Position numbers and translations under genes: made by a program. From Marinoscillum sp040222955 (GTDB taxonomy: Bacteria > Bacteroidota > Bacteroidia > Cytophagales > Cyclobacteriaceae), in assembly GCF_040222955.1 (NCBI RefSeq), contig NZ_JAVKCA010000008.1, positions 186,001 to 250,000 of the forward strand: a DNA stretch of 64,000 nt. Reading direction: 5' to 3'. The number at the start of each line of letters is the position of its first letter. The first letter of the stretch is position 1. Shown piece by piece: positions 50,270-58,161 of the stretch. The notes below the pieces were generated by a model, which did not search any database, had not been told where the DNA came from, and saw nothing but the letters and a program-made list of their open reading frames with translations.

Positions 50270-50277
50270 CAAAACTA
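50270..50277 (-). promoter_or_regulatory. Promoter -7 element of DUF4290-murA (TAGTTTTG)
   Basis: On the minus strand TAGTTTTG matches TAnnTTTG perfectly, 17 bp before the ATG at 50252. No clear -33 element at about 19-21 bp. Confidence 0.45.
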
Positions 50278-50368
50278 AAGTAAATCCAACATTAGGCCGC
50301 ACATGCAGGGGATAATTCATGCAGCTTTGGCAGCCAACAGGGATAAAAAAGGAAAAAAATGCAAGTTT

Positions 50369-50785
50369 TCAGAAGTCCAGTGCCGCCACACACTTTAGCT
50401 CTATGGCTATCGGCGTAGGCAGGGCGTTTACCTCCACCGTAGTGCGGCAGGGTTGCACCTCTTCAAAGTACTCCGCGTAAATTCGGTTAAAGGTACCAAA
50501 ATCCTCCTTCATATTGGTAAGAAAAACCGTAACATCCACCAGATGTCGCCATCCGGCACCGGATGCCTCCAGGATGTCCTTCACATTTTTGAACACAGAA
50601 TGACACTGGGCTTCTATGTCATACGCCACAATTTCACCCTGCTCATTAAGGGTAACTCCCGGAATTTCCTTCTTGCCCCTTTCCCTGGGGCCTACACCGG
50701 ATAAAAACAGCAGGTTACCAGCTCTGCGAGCATGCGGATACAGCCCTACGGGCTCGGGTGCCTTGTCTGATTGATAAATGCTCAT
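50369..50785 (-). CDS. RidA/YjgF family protein
   Basis: This is a 138-residue protein of the RidA/YER057c/UK114 family, small trimeric enzymes that hydrolyse reactive enamine or imine intermediates. Typical blocks: LYPHARRAGNLLFLSGVGPRE, VKDILEASGAGWRHLVDVTVFLTNM and the C-terminal PCRTTVEVNALPTPIAIELKCVA, in which the arginine corresponds to the substrate-binding Arg105 of RidA. Sequence details recall 2-aminomuconate deaminase-type members, but no other genes of tryptophan breakdown are here. Its start overlaps the GNAT gene by 4 bp. Confidence 0.9.
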   Translation of the reverse strand: MSIYQSDKAPEPVGLYPHARRAGNLLFLSGVGPRERGKKEIPGVTLNEQGEIVAYDIEAQCHSVFKNVKDILEASGAGWRHLVDVTVFLTNMKEDFGTFNRIYAEYFEEVQPCRTTVEVNALPTPIAIELKCVAALDF

Positions 50786-51222
50786 AACTCTTTTAAAAAA
50801 TAGATTTTAGAATCCTCAGGATTTGGCTGTGGTTCAAAGTCCACCACATCAAAACCCTGGTGAATGGCAAAATGAATCATGGATCGGTGGCTGTTGCGTG
50901 TTTTGAACTTTAAGGATTTATACCCCTTCAGCTTACACCACACCTCCATTTTCTGAAGCAGGATCTTAGCAACACCCTGCCCCCGAAACACCGGTACCAC
51001 GCCGCCCATCCAGCTATAGAAAACCTTTCCATCCAAAAACCGGTCATACCCCACTTTGAACCCCGCCAGTTTCCCGGCTATCTCTGCGATCAGAATGACC
51101 GATTCACCTCCCAAAAGCCTGTTGGTATATTCTGCCGCAGTATATCCATTTTCGAACTCAGGAATCTGCTCCTGAATCTGAATGGCCTCCTCTATCGTAC
51201 CAGAACGTACCACGACCTGCAT
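50782..51222 (-). CDS. GNAT family N-acetyltransferase
   Basis: This is a 146-residue single GNAT domain. The acetyl-CoA pyrophosphate loop is visible as VVPVFRGQGVAKILLQKMEVW (motif A), preceded by strands LIAEIAGKLAGFKVGYDRFLD and FYSWMGG, and followed by YKSLKFKTRNSHRSMIHFAIHQGFDVV, the motif B region. The acceptor is unknown. It overlaps the aminopeptidase P gene by 1 bp and ridA by 4 bp, so the three genes are one operon with tightly coupled translation. Confidence 0.88.
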   Translation of the reverse strand: MQVVVRSGTIEEAIQIQEQIPEFENGYTAAEYTNRLLGGESVILIAEIAGKLAGFKVGYDRFLDGKVFYSWMGGVVPVFRGQGVAKILLQKMEVWCKLKGYKSLKFKTRNSHRSMIHFAIHQGFDVVDFEPQPNPEDSKIYFLKEL

Positions 51223-52523
51223 CAGCTCTTTCGACTTTCATTCATCAAATCCTCTATCTCCTCTGCATGTATCGGAATGTTTCGCATCAGGTTTTTATGC
51301 CCGTTTTCGGTAATTAGAATATTATCCTCCAATCTGATGCCGATACCTTCCTCCCGGATATAGATCCCGGGCTCCACCGTAAAGACCATACCCGGTTCAA
51401 ATTTCTTATAGATAGACGCCACATCATGTACATCCAACCCCAGATGGTGAGAGGTGCCATGCATGAAATACTTTTTATACGCCGGCCAGTCCGGATTTTG
51501 ATTCTTTACGTCGACCTTATCTATCAGCCCAAGCTCTATCAACTCTTCCTCCATCAGGGCACCCACAGCCTTATGGTACTCGGGAATGGCGCTACCCGGA
51601 GTGAGCAGGTCAGTGGCCTGATTTTTCACCCTGAGTACTGCGTCATACACCTGCCGCTGCCTTTTGGTAAAGCGCCCATTCACCGGAATGGTACGTGTCA
51701 TGTCTGCGTTATAGTTGGCGTACTCAGCCCCCACATCCATCAGCATAAGGTCTCCATCTTTCAACTGCTGGTTATTTTCAACGTAATGAAGCACACAAGC
51801 ATTCCCCCCTCCGGCAATGATCGGCGTGTAAGCAAACCCCCGCGAACGGTTAGAAAGAAACACATGGGCATACTCGGCCTCTACTTCGTACTCCCACACT
51901 CCGGGGCTCACCGTTTCCAAAATCCTTCTGAATCCCTGCTCGGTAATGTGACAGGCATGTTCTATCAGCTTCGTCTCAATCCCAGACTTGATGGTACGAA
52001 GATCATAGGTAATGGGAGCCAGACGCTCATACTTATAAAGTGGAAATCTGGACATGCACTGCTTGATAAAACGGTCATTGGCCGTCTCTACAAGTGAGGC
52101 GTTTCTGATGTGTTCATTAGTGGGTAAATAGATATGCTCAGTCTCGGCAAGAATGGTGTAAAGTATTTTCTCAAAATCCTGATTCCATTTGATGTTTTGA
52201 ATGCCTGAAATCTCCTGCCCCTCTTCTTTCGTCAGTTTATGCCCCTCCCATATGGCAATTTCCTCACTGGTCTCTCTCAGAAAGAGGAGTTCCCGCATTT
52301 TTTCATCCGGAAAATCCGGAGCCAGGATACAGATAGACTCTTCCTGGTCCACGCCTGTGAGGTAAAAGAGGTCTGAGTTTTGTTTAAAACTCATGGTGCC
52401 ATCTGCATTGGTAGGCATGATGTCATTGGAGTGGATAATCACCACAGAATGTGGTTTCAGCCTTGAAACAAGTCTCTTCCTGTTCTCAATAAAAAGCTGA
52501 TGATCTATTTGGCCGTATCTCAT
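51222..52523 (-). CDS. Xaa-Pro aminopeptidase (aminopeptidase P, M24B)
   Basis: This is a 433-residue metalloprotease that removes N-terminal residues before proline. The N-terminal AMP_N domain has LFIENRKRLVSRLKP and QNSDLFYLTGVDQEESICILAP. The C-terminal pita-bread domain has the metal ligands: GDLMLMDVGAEYANYNADMTRTIPVNG (two Asp), HGTSHHLGLDVHDV (His), MVFTVEPGIYI (Glu) and IRLEDNIL (Glu). The ATG at 52523 (MRYGQIDHQLF) matches known homologues; an ATG at 52598 would add 25 residues and is possible. It leads the aminopeptidase-GNAT-RidA unit. A TAACTTTA word is found upstream. Confidence 0.92.
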   Translation of the reverse strand: MRYGQIDHQLFIENRKRLVSRLKPHSVVIIHSNDIMPTNADGTMSFKQNSDLFYLTGVDQEESICILAPDFPDEKMRELLFLRETSEEIAIWEGHKLTKEEGQEISGIQNIKWNQDFEKILYTILAETEHIYLPTNEHIRNASLVETANDRFIKQCMSRFPLYKYERLAPITYDLRTIKSGIETKLIEHACHITEQGFRRILETVSPGVWEYEVEAEYAHVFLSNRSRGFAYTPIIAGGGNACVLHYVENNQQLKDGDLMLMDVGAEYANYNADMTRTIPVNGRFTKRQRQVYDAVLRVKNQATDLLTPGSAIPEYHKAVGALMEEELIELGLIDKVDVKNQNPDWPAYKKYFMHGTSHHLGLDVHDVASIYKKFEPGMVFTVEPGIYIREEGIGIRLEDNILITENGHKNLMRNIPIHAEEIEDLMNESRKS

Positions 52524-52629
52524 GGGTTTTTCTTTATAATCAAAGTCTGTTGTTACCAAAGGAGGCACTTTATAACTGAGATCTGGGGTGTGAGCCATAC
52601 GCTCAAAAACCGGTGCCGCTCTTCAGCCC

Positions 52630-52637
52630 TAAAGTTA
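52630..52637 (-). promoter_or_regulatory. Putative -7 promoter element (TAACTTTA)
   Basis: On the minus strand TAACTTTAGGG lies 32 bp before the ATG at 52598 and 107 bp before that at 52523. The same word occurs before the FemAB-like gene at 2134. One mismatch to TAnnTTTG; no -33 element found. Confidence 0.4.
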
Positions 52638-52743
52638 GTATTTCTTTTTCGGCTCAGGCAGCTTACACCGAAGTGTATAAAAAAAAACGAACCACAAAAA
52701 TGTGATCCGTTTTCACTGACGTAATCCTAAACCAACCTAATCT

Positions 52744-54549
52744 TTAGAGGGCAGTAAATGACACCACTACCACGTCTGAATTAAACACTTCAGGCCCATC
52801 TCCATTATCAGGAAATCCATATTCTCCATCGGCAGGGCTTTCTATATGCAGCATCGGGAACAGTTTATCACCTGCAGCCACTGTAGCATTACCCAGGTCT
52901 ACCATTACATCACTCGTACTTCCGGCAGACACAAATGTCTGGCCGAGTACCGGACCCGGTGCTCCGCTGCCATTGTCTTCGTGGATCACAATCCAACCAT
53001 CTACCCCGGCTTTCACTTCGGCTATTGTCACCATATTGTTAGCAACCACCTGGTCTGACACCATGACGGATGGAGCTTCTATATCAATGGCACTAAAGGT
53101 GATCGGAAGGTCAAAACCATTGGCTCCGTCAAATTCGTACGCGCCTATGGTTCCGCTTTCATTGTGCAGCATGACCCAGAGGGTTTCACCGTCTGCAAGG
53201 GGTTCATCATCTTTGAATGTGATGGCCACATTTTCGGTGGTGCCTGCGTCGATGGCCACCGGATTTGAAATAATACCAGGTGCTACAAACGATCCTGCAC
53301 CATTGTCTCTATGAACAACTACCCAGGAGGGTTGCCCCACGGTGATGCTTTCTACTATCAGCGTGTTTTGAGACACCACCTGATTACTGGCCATAAACGA
53401 ACCGGAAGGAGCCTCCAATGTAATAGGAGCGGTGGTGATAGGCCCATCAAAGCCATTGGCTCCATCAAACTCATATTCACCTACGATTCCGTTCTCCGTA
53501 TGGAGCATAATGTAAATCACATCTCCGGCACTCAGGGCATAATCACTGTTCAGTTCGATAGCCACATCTGTATTCGTTCCGGCCTGGAGTTGTACAGGCG
53601 TAGAAATAATCCCCGGTACTTCCGGGCCATCTTTGGTGGCATTGCTGGCATGCACCACTACCCAACCTGTGGCATTGAGCGTCAGCTCACTGGCCATAAT
53701 CATATTGCCCTGAACAACCTGATTCAATGCTGAAATGCTGCCAGTTGGGGCCAGCGTCTCAAAACCTACTACCACTACCTCGTTGGCAAACACCTCAGGT
53801 CCATCACCATTTTCAGGAAAACCATACATCCCATCAGCAGGACTTTCGACATGAAGCATTGGGAAAAGCATTTCGCCACCGGCAAACACTGCGTCACCCA
53901 AATCAATGGCAACATCACTGTTGACACCAGCCGAAACCATGGTCTGACCCAATACTGGTCCGGGTGCACCACTGCCATTGTCTGCATGAATAACCAACCA
54001 ACCATCTACGGCAGCTTTGACTTCTCCTACAGTTACCCAGTTTTCACTCACCACCTGATTAGAAGCTGTGATACCAGGAGCAGACACAGTAATATCTGTC
54101 ATCACTATGCTTCCTTCAGAAAGGATGGGTCCGTCAAAACCATTGGCTCCATCAAACTCATAGGTTCCTTCAATGCCATCATCTGTATGAAGCATTACCC
54201 ATAGCTTGTCTCCATCCTGCAGATCATCTACCTCCGTAAGGGTGACCTCCAGATCATTCTGCGATCCTGCCTCTACAAGTAGTGGCTCTGATATGATACC
54301 GGGCACCACAGGTGTGCCATCTTCATTGCTGGCATGTACTACCACCCAGCCCTTACTGTCAAAATTAACATTAGAAACCATGATGGTATTCTGAGAAATG
54401 GTCTGACTGGAAACCGTCAGCATGCCCGTGGGCATTTGCTCTTCCGGTTCCATGTCTTTAGTGTCATCTTCCCCGCAAGCAGCGAACAAAAATGCTCCTG
54501 CCAGGAGTAACAATGAACTGTGATTGAATAGTCTTTTAGTACGTTTCAT
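52744..54549 (-). CDS. Lipoprotein of five DUF7282-like repeats
   Basis: This is a 601-residue lipoprotein (lipobox LFAAC, lipid Cys25) followed by an acidic linker and five repeats of about 112 residues: 43-154, 155-267, 268-377, 378-489 and 490-601. Each has SxQxVxxN, a V(I)VH strand, an AGxxxDV stretch and an H-containing turn. There are two types: A (repeats 1, 3, 4) ends YEFDGANGFDGPI, and B (2, 5) contains GAPGPVLGQT and GFPxNGDGPEVF. The order is A-B-A-A-B. I associate the repeat with DUF7282, a domain with redox-linked neighbours in archaea; the role here is unknown. Probably a surface or periplasmic binding protein. Monocistronic and divergent from the subtilase. Confidence 0.82.
   Translation of the reverse strand: MKRTKRLFNHSSLLLLAGAFLFAACGEDDTKDMEPEEQMPTGMLTVSSQTISQNTIMVSNVNFDSKGWVVVHASNEDGTPVVPGIISEPLLVEAGSQNDLEVTLTEVDDLQDGDKLWVMLHTDDGIEGTYEFDGANGFDGPILSEGSIVMTDITVSAPGITASNQVVSENWVTVGEVKAAVDGWLVIHADNGSGAPGPVLGQTMVSAGVNSDVAIDLGDAVFAGGEMLFPMLHVESPADGMYGFPENGDGPEVFANEVVVVGFETLAPTGSISALNQVVQGNMIMASELTLNATGWVVVHASNATKDGPEVPGIISTPVQLQAGTNTDVAIELNSDYALSAGDVIYIMLHTENGIVGEYEFDGANGFDGPITTAPITLEAPSGSFMASNQVVSQNTLIVESITVGQPSWVVVHRDNGAGSFVAPGIISNPVAIDAGTTENVAITFKDDEPLADGETLWVMLHNESGTIGAYEFDGANGFDLPITFSAIDIEAPSVMVSDQVVANNMVTIAEVKAGVDGWIVIHEDNGSGAPGPVLGQTFVSAGSTSDVMVDLGNATVAAGDKLFPMLHIESPADGEYGFPDNGDGPEVFNSDVVVVSFTAL
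52747..54423 (-). repeat. Five in-frame repeats of about 336 bp
   Basis: The coding repeats lie at 54423-54088, 54087-53749, 53748-53419, 53418-53083 and 53082-52747. Repeats 2 and 5 are the closest pair by protein identity, and repeats 1, 3 and 4 form another group, so the gene grew by duplication of a two-type unit. Confidence 0.75.
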
Positions 54550-54613
54550 TTTGAATAATTTATATTGGATGAATTCTTATACGATGCCCCACCTACGAAC
54601 CCACAGGTGCCCC

Positions 54614-54630
54614 TGGATTTACTAAATCCA
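54614..54630. promoter_or_regulatory. Palindrome TGGATTTA-C-TAAATCCA
   Basis: A perfect 8-1-8 inverted repeat in the 187-bp region between the divergent DUF7282 lipoprotein and subtilase genes, 65 bp from the first start and 107 bp from the second. A likely dimeric regulator site, or a short hairpin; no regulator can be named. Confidence 0.4.
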
Positions 54631-54736
54631 ATATTTTCTGAAAAAAACACAATTAACTAGTGATGTCTTCGCCATTCACTCCGGGCTCAATCTTCACTTA
54701 TAGAGCTTTATTGGCAGCTATTCCGTATTATTGAAG

Positions 54737-56140
54737 ATGACTCGCCTGATTGGTTTATGTGTGTTTTTTTTACTGCTTTTCGCTGGCCGGAGTGCTAACG
54801 CCCAGCAGAAATACTGGCTTGACCCTACTGCTCTGGTTAAACTCAATGTGACACTCCCGGAGCCGGACAGATGTTCAGAATGGCTGGGCGCCTGTACCTA
54901 CGCACTGACTGAAGATCAGCGATCAGCCGTAACCGCAGCAGGAGGATCCCTCACCCCCATGCTCACTTTTGCCCCCGCTTCACTCGTCCACAAAGACCCT
55001 ATCCTGGGCTTTGCTCTGGAGCAAATTCAGGCGAATTATTTTCTGGAAATGGGCCTCACCGGTCAAGGTGTGAAAATTGGAATCATTGATGGGGGATTTT
55101 TGAAGGCAAACAAAGACCCTACGCTAAGGCATCTTTTTGAAAAGGGACTGGTAAAATCCTACAAAGACTATATCACCCCCGAAATGGAACCTTATGGTGG
55201 AGCCATTGGGCTGGACGACAACCACGGCACAGAGGTCTGGCAGCTTATTGGTGGATTTGACAAGGAAAAGAACATCCTGTACGGACTGGCCACGGAGGCT
55301 GAGTATTACCTCGCCCGGACGGATCATGGTGCCTACGAAAAAAGAATAGAGGAAGACCTCTTCATACTGGCACTGGAAGAAATGGAGCAACAAGGCATCC
55401 GGCTGGTCAATGTTTCGCTCGGGTACAACCTGGGCTACACAGACGCTTCTGAAAATTACAAGCCCAACCAGATGGATGGTCAAACCACAGCAATCGCCCG
55501 GGCGGTAGAAATAGCGGCCACACAGAAGGGGATGCTGATCGTAGTGGCTGCCGGCAATGAAGCCCGGGATGCCTGGCAAACCCTGTCGACTCCCGGAGAT
55601 GCCCCGCATGCACTCACAGTGGGAGCCAGCAAGTTTGACATCTGGGACAAGATGGACTACAGTAGCATAGGCCCTGATTATACAGATTTTGTGAAACCTG
55701 ACATTTCGGTGTATTCTACGCTGGGTACCTCCTACTCCACGCCCATCGTTACTGGTCTTGTGGCATGCATCTGGCAAATGGACCCCACCCTCACCAATCT
55801 CGAAATCATTGATCTACTGAAGGAAGCAGGTAACTTCTATCCATACCCCAACAATTACCTTGGGTATGGAGTGCCCACCTGCCCGAACATCATTAAGGTG
55901 ATGGATGGTCAGACCATGGTGAGGCCACAAAAGGTCAAAACATCAAAAGAAAGCTACAAGCTTACCCGTGATTTTGACACCAAGTATCTGGTGGCCTTTC
56001 ACAAAAAGGATGAGAGAAATGTGATGGCCAGAGTGGTGTATCGACCTGTGGGAAACAAAGTGAAAATAAAAAGGATAGAAGGTGCCCGACAAACCAGCCT
56101 GCTGATGGGTAAAGAGGTAATAGAGATTTTTTGGGAATAA
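54737..56140 (+). CDS. Secreted S8-family (subtilisin) serine peptidase
   Basis: This is a 467-residue exported protease with signal peptide (MTRLIGLCVFFLLLFAGRSANAQ). A propeptide-like part (to about residue 90) is followed by the S8 domain: catalytic Asp in VKIGIIDGGF, His in DDNHGTEVW, oxyanion Asn in VVAAGNEA and Ser in GTSYSTPIVTGLVA. After the domain, 75 residues of beta-like C-terminus are present (VAFHKKDERNVMARVVYRPVGNKVKIKRIEG); this is not a clear T9SS sorting domain. The start is the ATG at 54737; the TTG six bases earlier is unlikely. It is divergent from the DUF7282 lipoprotein and ends at a terminator. Confidence 0.9.
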   Translation: MTRLIGLCVFFLLLFAGRSANAQQKYWLDPTALVKLNVTLPEPDRCSEWLGACTYALTEDQRSAVTAAGGSLTPMLTFAPASLVHKDPILGFALEQIQANYFLEMGLTGQGVKIGIIDGGFLKANKDPTLRHLFEKGLVKSYKDYITPEMEPYGGAIGLDDNHGTEVWQLIGGFDKEKNILYGLATEAEYYLARTDHGAYEKRIEEDLFILALEEMEQQGIRLVNVSLGYNLGYTDASENYKPNQMDGQTTAIARAVEIAATQKGMLIVVAAGNEARDAWQTLSTPGDAPHALTVGASKFDIWDKMDYSSIGPDYTDFVKPDISVYSTLGTSYSTPIVTGLVACIWQMDPTLTNLEIIDLLKEAGNFYPYPNNYLGYGVPTCPNIIKVMDGQTMVRPQKVKTSKESYKLTRDFDTKYLVAFHKKDERNVMARVVYRPVGNKVKIKRIEGARQTSLLMGKEVIEIFWE

Positions 56141-56148
56141 AGCTAAAC

Positions 56149-56196
56149 CGGAAGGGCTGCGCCAATATGATTTCCATTTCGCCCTTCCGATTTTTG
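56149..56196 (+). terminator. Intrinsic terminator of the subtilase gene
   Basis: CGGAAGGGC (56149-56157) pairs with GCCCTTCCG (56181-56189) over a 23-base loop, followed by ATTTTTGC. It begins 9 bp after the stop. Confidence 0.7.
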
Positions 56197-56444
56197 CTTT
56201 TAGGTAAACTAGAATTCTCCAAACAAAACCGCTATTGTGATTACTGGAGAGGAAAACGCCAACCGTCTGTTGGCATTACAATATTAGATGACCCTGAAGA
56301 TGATCAACCTCTCCATTTTTCGGTAATGTGCTTTAGGTATTTCTACCGACTGTTAAAAAAAATTCAGTGCTCATGTCCATTTGTGGCCAAAGTGTTCGTC
56401 AAAAGGGCAAAGAGTTTAAATTTTATCTAACCAATTTTAACGTT
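56197..56444. other. Non-coding stretch before the DGPF gene
   Basis: This 248-bp interval (304 bp from stop to start including the terminator) has no believable gene; short open frames lack starts and family-like features. It is AT-rich toward the end (GAGTTTAAATTTTATCTAACC), where the promoter of the DGPF protein is expected, but no perfect -7 element is seen. It is the longest gene-free stretch in the window. Confidence 0.6.
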
Positions 56445-56786
56445 ATGAAACAATTCTTGTATTTATTCAGAGGGGGTGATGAGGAATATGCCCGGCAATC
56501 ACCAGAGCAAATGCAGGCTCACATGGCCCGATGGGGCGAATGGATGCTCAAGGTAAGTCAAAACGACCAACCTGTACCCGGCCTCCCACTTCAGGCCGAG
56601 GGAAAGGTGGTCTACAATGGAGGAGAAACCATCACCGACGGTCCATTTATGGAAGGCAAAGAGCTTGTGGGAGGTTATGTACTGGTGGAAGCCAAAGACC
56701 TGGAGCATGCCGTGGAGCTATCCAAAGATTGCCCGATATTCGAGTTTGGGGGATCTCTGGAGGTGCGTGAAGCGGTAGAGATGTAA
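56445..56786 (+). CDS. YCII-related (DGPF domain) protein
   Basis: This is a 113-residue small protein of the YCII-related/DGPF family. Signature: MKQFLYLFRGGDEEYARQSPEQMQAHMARWGEWM, then VVYNGGETITDGPFMEGKELVGGYVLVEA with the DGPF motif, and CPIFEFGGSLEVREA. DGPF proteins accompany ECF42 sigma factors in many bacteria; this pairing is repeated here. The biochemical role is unknown; the fold is a ferredoxin-like dimer. The ATG at 56445 is used because the family starts at MKQFLYL. A terminator sits between it and the sigma factor gene. Confidence 0.92.
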   Translation: MKQFLYLFRGGDEEYARQSPEQMQAHMARWGEWMLKVSQNDQPVPGLPLQAEGKVVYNGGETITDGPFMEGKELVGGYVLVEAKDLEHAVELSKDCPIFEFGGSLEVREAVEM

Positions 56787-56797
56787 ATAGTTTCAAG

Positions 56798-56833
56798 GAA
56801 CACCCCAAACGATGATGGGGTGTTCTATTTTTA
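56798..56833 (+). terminator. Terminator between the DGPF gene and the ECF42 sigma gene
   Basis: GAACACCCC (56798-56806), a 10-base loop and GGGGTGTTC (56817-56825) form a 9-bp stem followed by TATTTTTA. The sigma factor ATG is 5 bp beyond, so the sigma gene must be reached by read-through or from a promoter inside the hairpin region. Confidence 0.75.
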
Positions 56834-56837
56834 TCCC

Positions 56838-58082
56838 ATGGCAGAAAAGCAGCAAGCCACGCAGGTCATCGATCACCTATTTCGCAATGAGTTTGGGAAA
56901 GCCGTAGCTTATCTCACGGGTAAATTCGGCCCTGGTCACCTGAGCGCTGCAGAAGATGCCGTGCAGGATGCCCTCATGAAAGCCATGCAGTCCTGGCCCT
57001 TTGGCAAGATCCCCGACAACCCCACTGGCTGGATCATCAGGGTAGCCAACAATAAACTTATAGACCAGCTCCGCCGCCAGCAGAAAGTATACTACGCCAC
57101 TCAATTACCAGAAACGTCCGAAGCTCCCCCGGTCATTTCAGAAGAGCTCTTCAATGACGAGATGGTAAAAATGATCTTTGCCTGCTGCAATCCGGCAATG
57201 AGCACCGAACATCAGTTGATCCTCACACTGAAAATCCTTGGCGGGCTCTCCATTCGGGAGATCGCCGCAGCCCTCTTGAAAAAAGAAGAAACCATTGCCA
57301 AGGCCTACACACGAGCCAAAAAGAAATTCAAAGAAGAAAACCCAACGCTGGAAATCCCTACCGGAGGTGAGATTCAAAATCGGCTGGCCGTAGTTTTAAA
57401 AGTCCTTTATCTCCTTTTCAATGAAGGGTACAAATGCACAGAGGGTAACCAGCTGATCCGCAAAGAACTCTGCGAAGAGGCCATGAGGCTTAATCACATC
57501 CTTTTGGACAAACCCGAAACCAACAACGAATGGACCCGGGCTCATATGGCCCTGATGCATTATCACGTGGCCCGATTCGACGCTCGTACCGATGAGGCAG
57601 GGGAGGCCATCTCGCTGGAGTTTCAGGATCGATCCAAATGGGACGCCAGACACATCGAGCTGGGCAATCGCTACCTGAATACCATACCAGAGGGCTATCA
57701 CAACGAATACTTTATTCAGGCCGCCATCAGCGGCATTCATGTCAATGCCAGATCCTATGAACAGACGGACTGGCCGGGAATACTTACCATGTACAACCTT
57801 CTGTATTCGCTCAAGCCCAACCCACTCATTGCGCTTTATCGCATCATCCCCGTGGCGATGACTCACGGCCCGGGAGCAGCTCTGTCAGAGCTCTCCAAAC
57901 TGGAAGATGAGCCTCTGCTCATCCGCAATCACCTGCTGGCAGCCACCCGGGCAGAGATTTACTGCCAACTGGCAGATTGGCAGAACGCCAAAACTGCCCT
58001 GCAAGAGGCCATAGAAAAGGCAGAAAATGACAAAGAAAAAGCCTTTCTTAACCGCAAATTGGCTGCCCTCCCAACTTCCTGA
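56838..58082 (+). CDS. ECF42-type sigma factor with C-terminal TPR-like domain
   Basis: This is a 414-residue sigma factor, much longer than usual ECFs. Region 2 (about 10-75) has IDHLFRNEFGKAVAYLTGKFG, AEDAVQDALMKAMQSWPFG and NPTGWIIRVANNKLIDQLRR; region 4 (about 105-160) has EHQLILTLKILGGLSIREIAAALLKKEETIAKAYTRAKKKF. The rest (170-414) is the helical DUF6596/TPR extension (LYLLFNEGYKC, YFIQAAISGIHV, LYRIIPVAMTHGPGAALSEL) that marks the ECF42 group; it has no anti-sigma factor in known cases, and the extension is required for activity. The DGPF gene upstream agrees. The ATG at 56838 (MAEKQQATQVI) is used. Confidence 0.92.
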   Translation: MAEKQQATQVIDHLFRNEFGKAVAYLTGKFGPGHLSAAEDAVQDALMKAMQSWPFGKIPDNPTGWIIRVANNKLIDQLRRQQKVYYATQLPETSEAPPVISEELFNDEMVKMIFACCNPAMSTEHQLILTLKILGGLSIREIAAALLKKEETIAKAYTRAKKKFKEENPTLEIPTGGEIQNRLAVVLKVLYLLFNEGYKCTEGNQLIRKELCEEAMRLNHILLDKPETNNEWTRAHMALMHYHVARFDARTDEAGEAISLEFQDRSKWDARHIELGNRYLNTIPEGYHNEYFIQAAISGIHVNARSYEQTDWPGILTMYNLLYSLKPNPLIALYRIIPVAMTHGPGAALSELSKLEDEPLLIRNHLLAATRAEIYCQLADWQNAKTALQEAIEKAENDKEKAFLNRKLAALPTS

Positions 58083-58146
58083 GTCACGCCATCTTCCTCC
58101 GGGAGACTATGTTACCACATTATACCACAAGTACATAAATCGGTAG

Positions 58147-58154
58147 TAAATTTG
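58147..58154 (+). promoter_or_regulatory. Promoter -7 element of the M16 peptidase gene (TAAATTTG)
   Basis: TAAATTTG is a perfect TAnnTTTG and ends 7 bp before the ATG at 58162, so the transcript would be leaderless or nearly so. The -33 region is not clear. Confidence 0.5.
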
Positions 58155-58161
58155 CGCCCCT

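Noticed and set aside
55124..55777. Open frame of 217 codons opposite the subtilase gene
   Set aside because: Antisense to the catalytic S8 domain; no supporting motif.
54737..56140. Type IX secretion C-terminal domain on the subtilase
   Set aside because: The last 75 residues are beta-rich but lack the usual sorting motif; PorT shows only that the system probably exists elsewhere.
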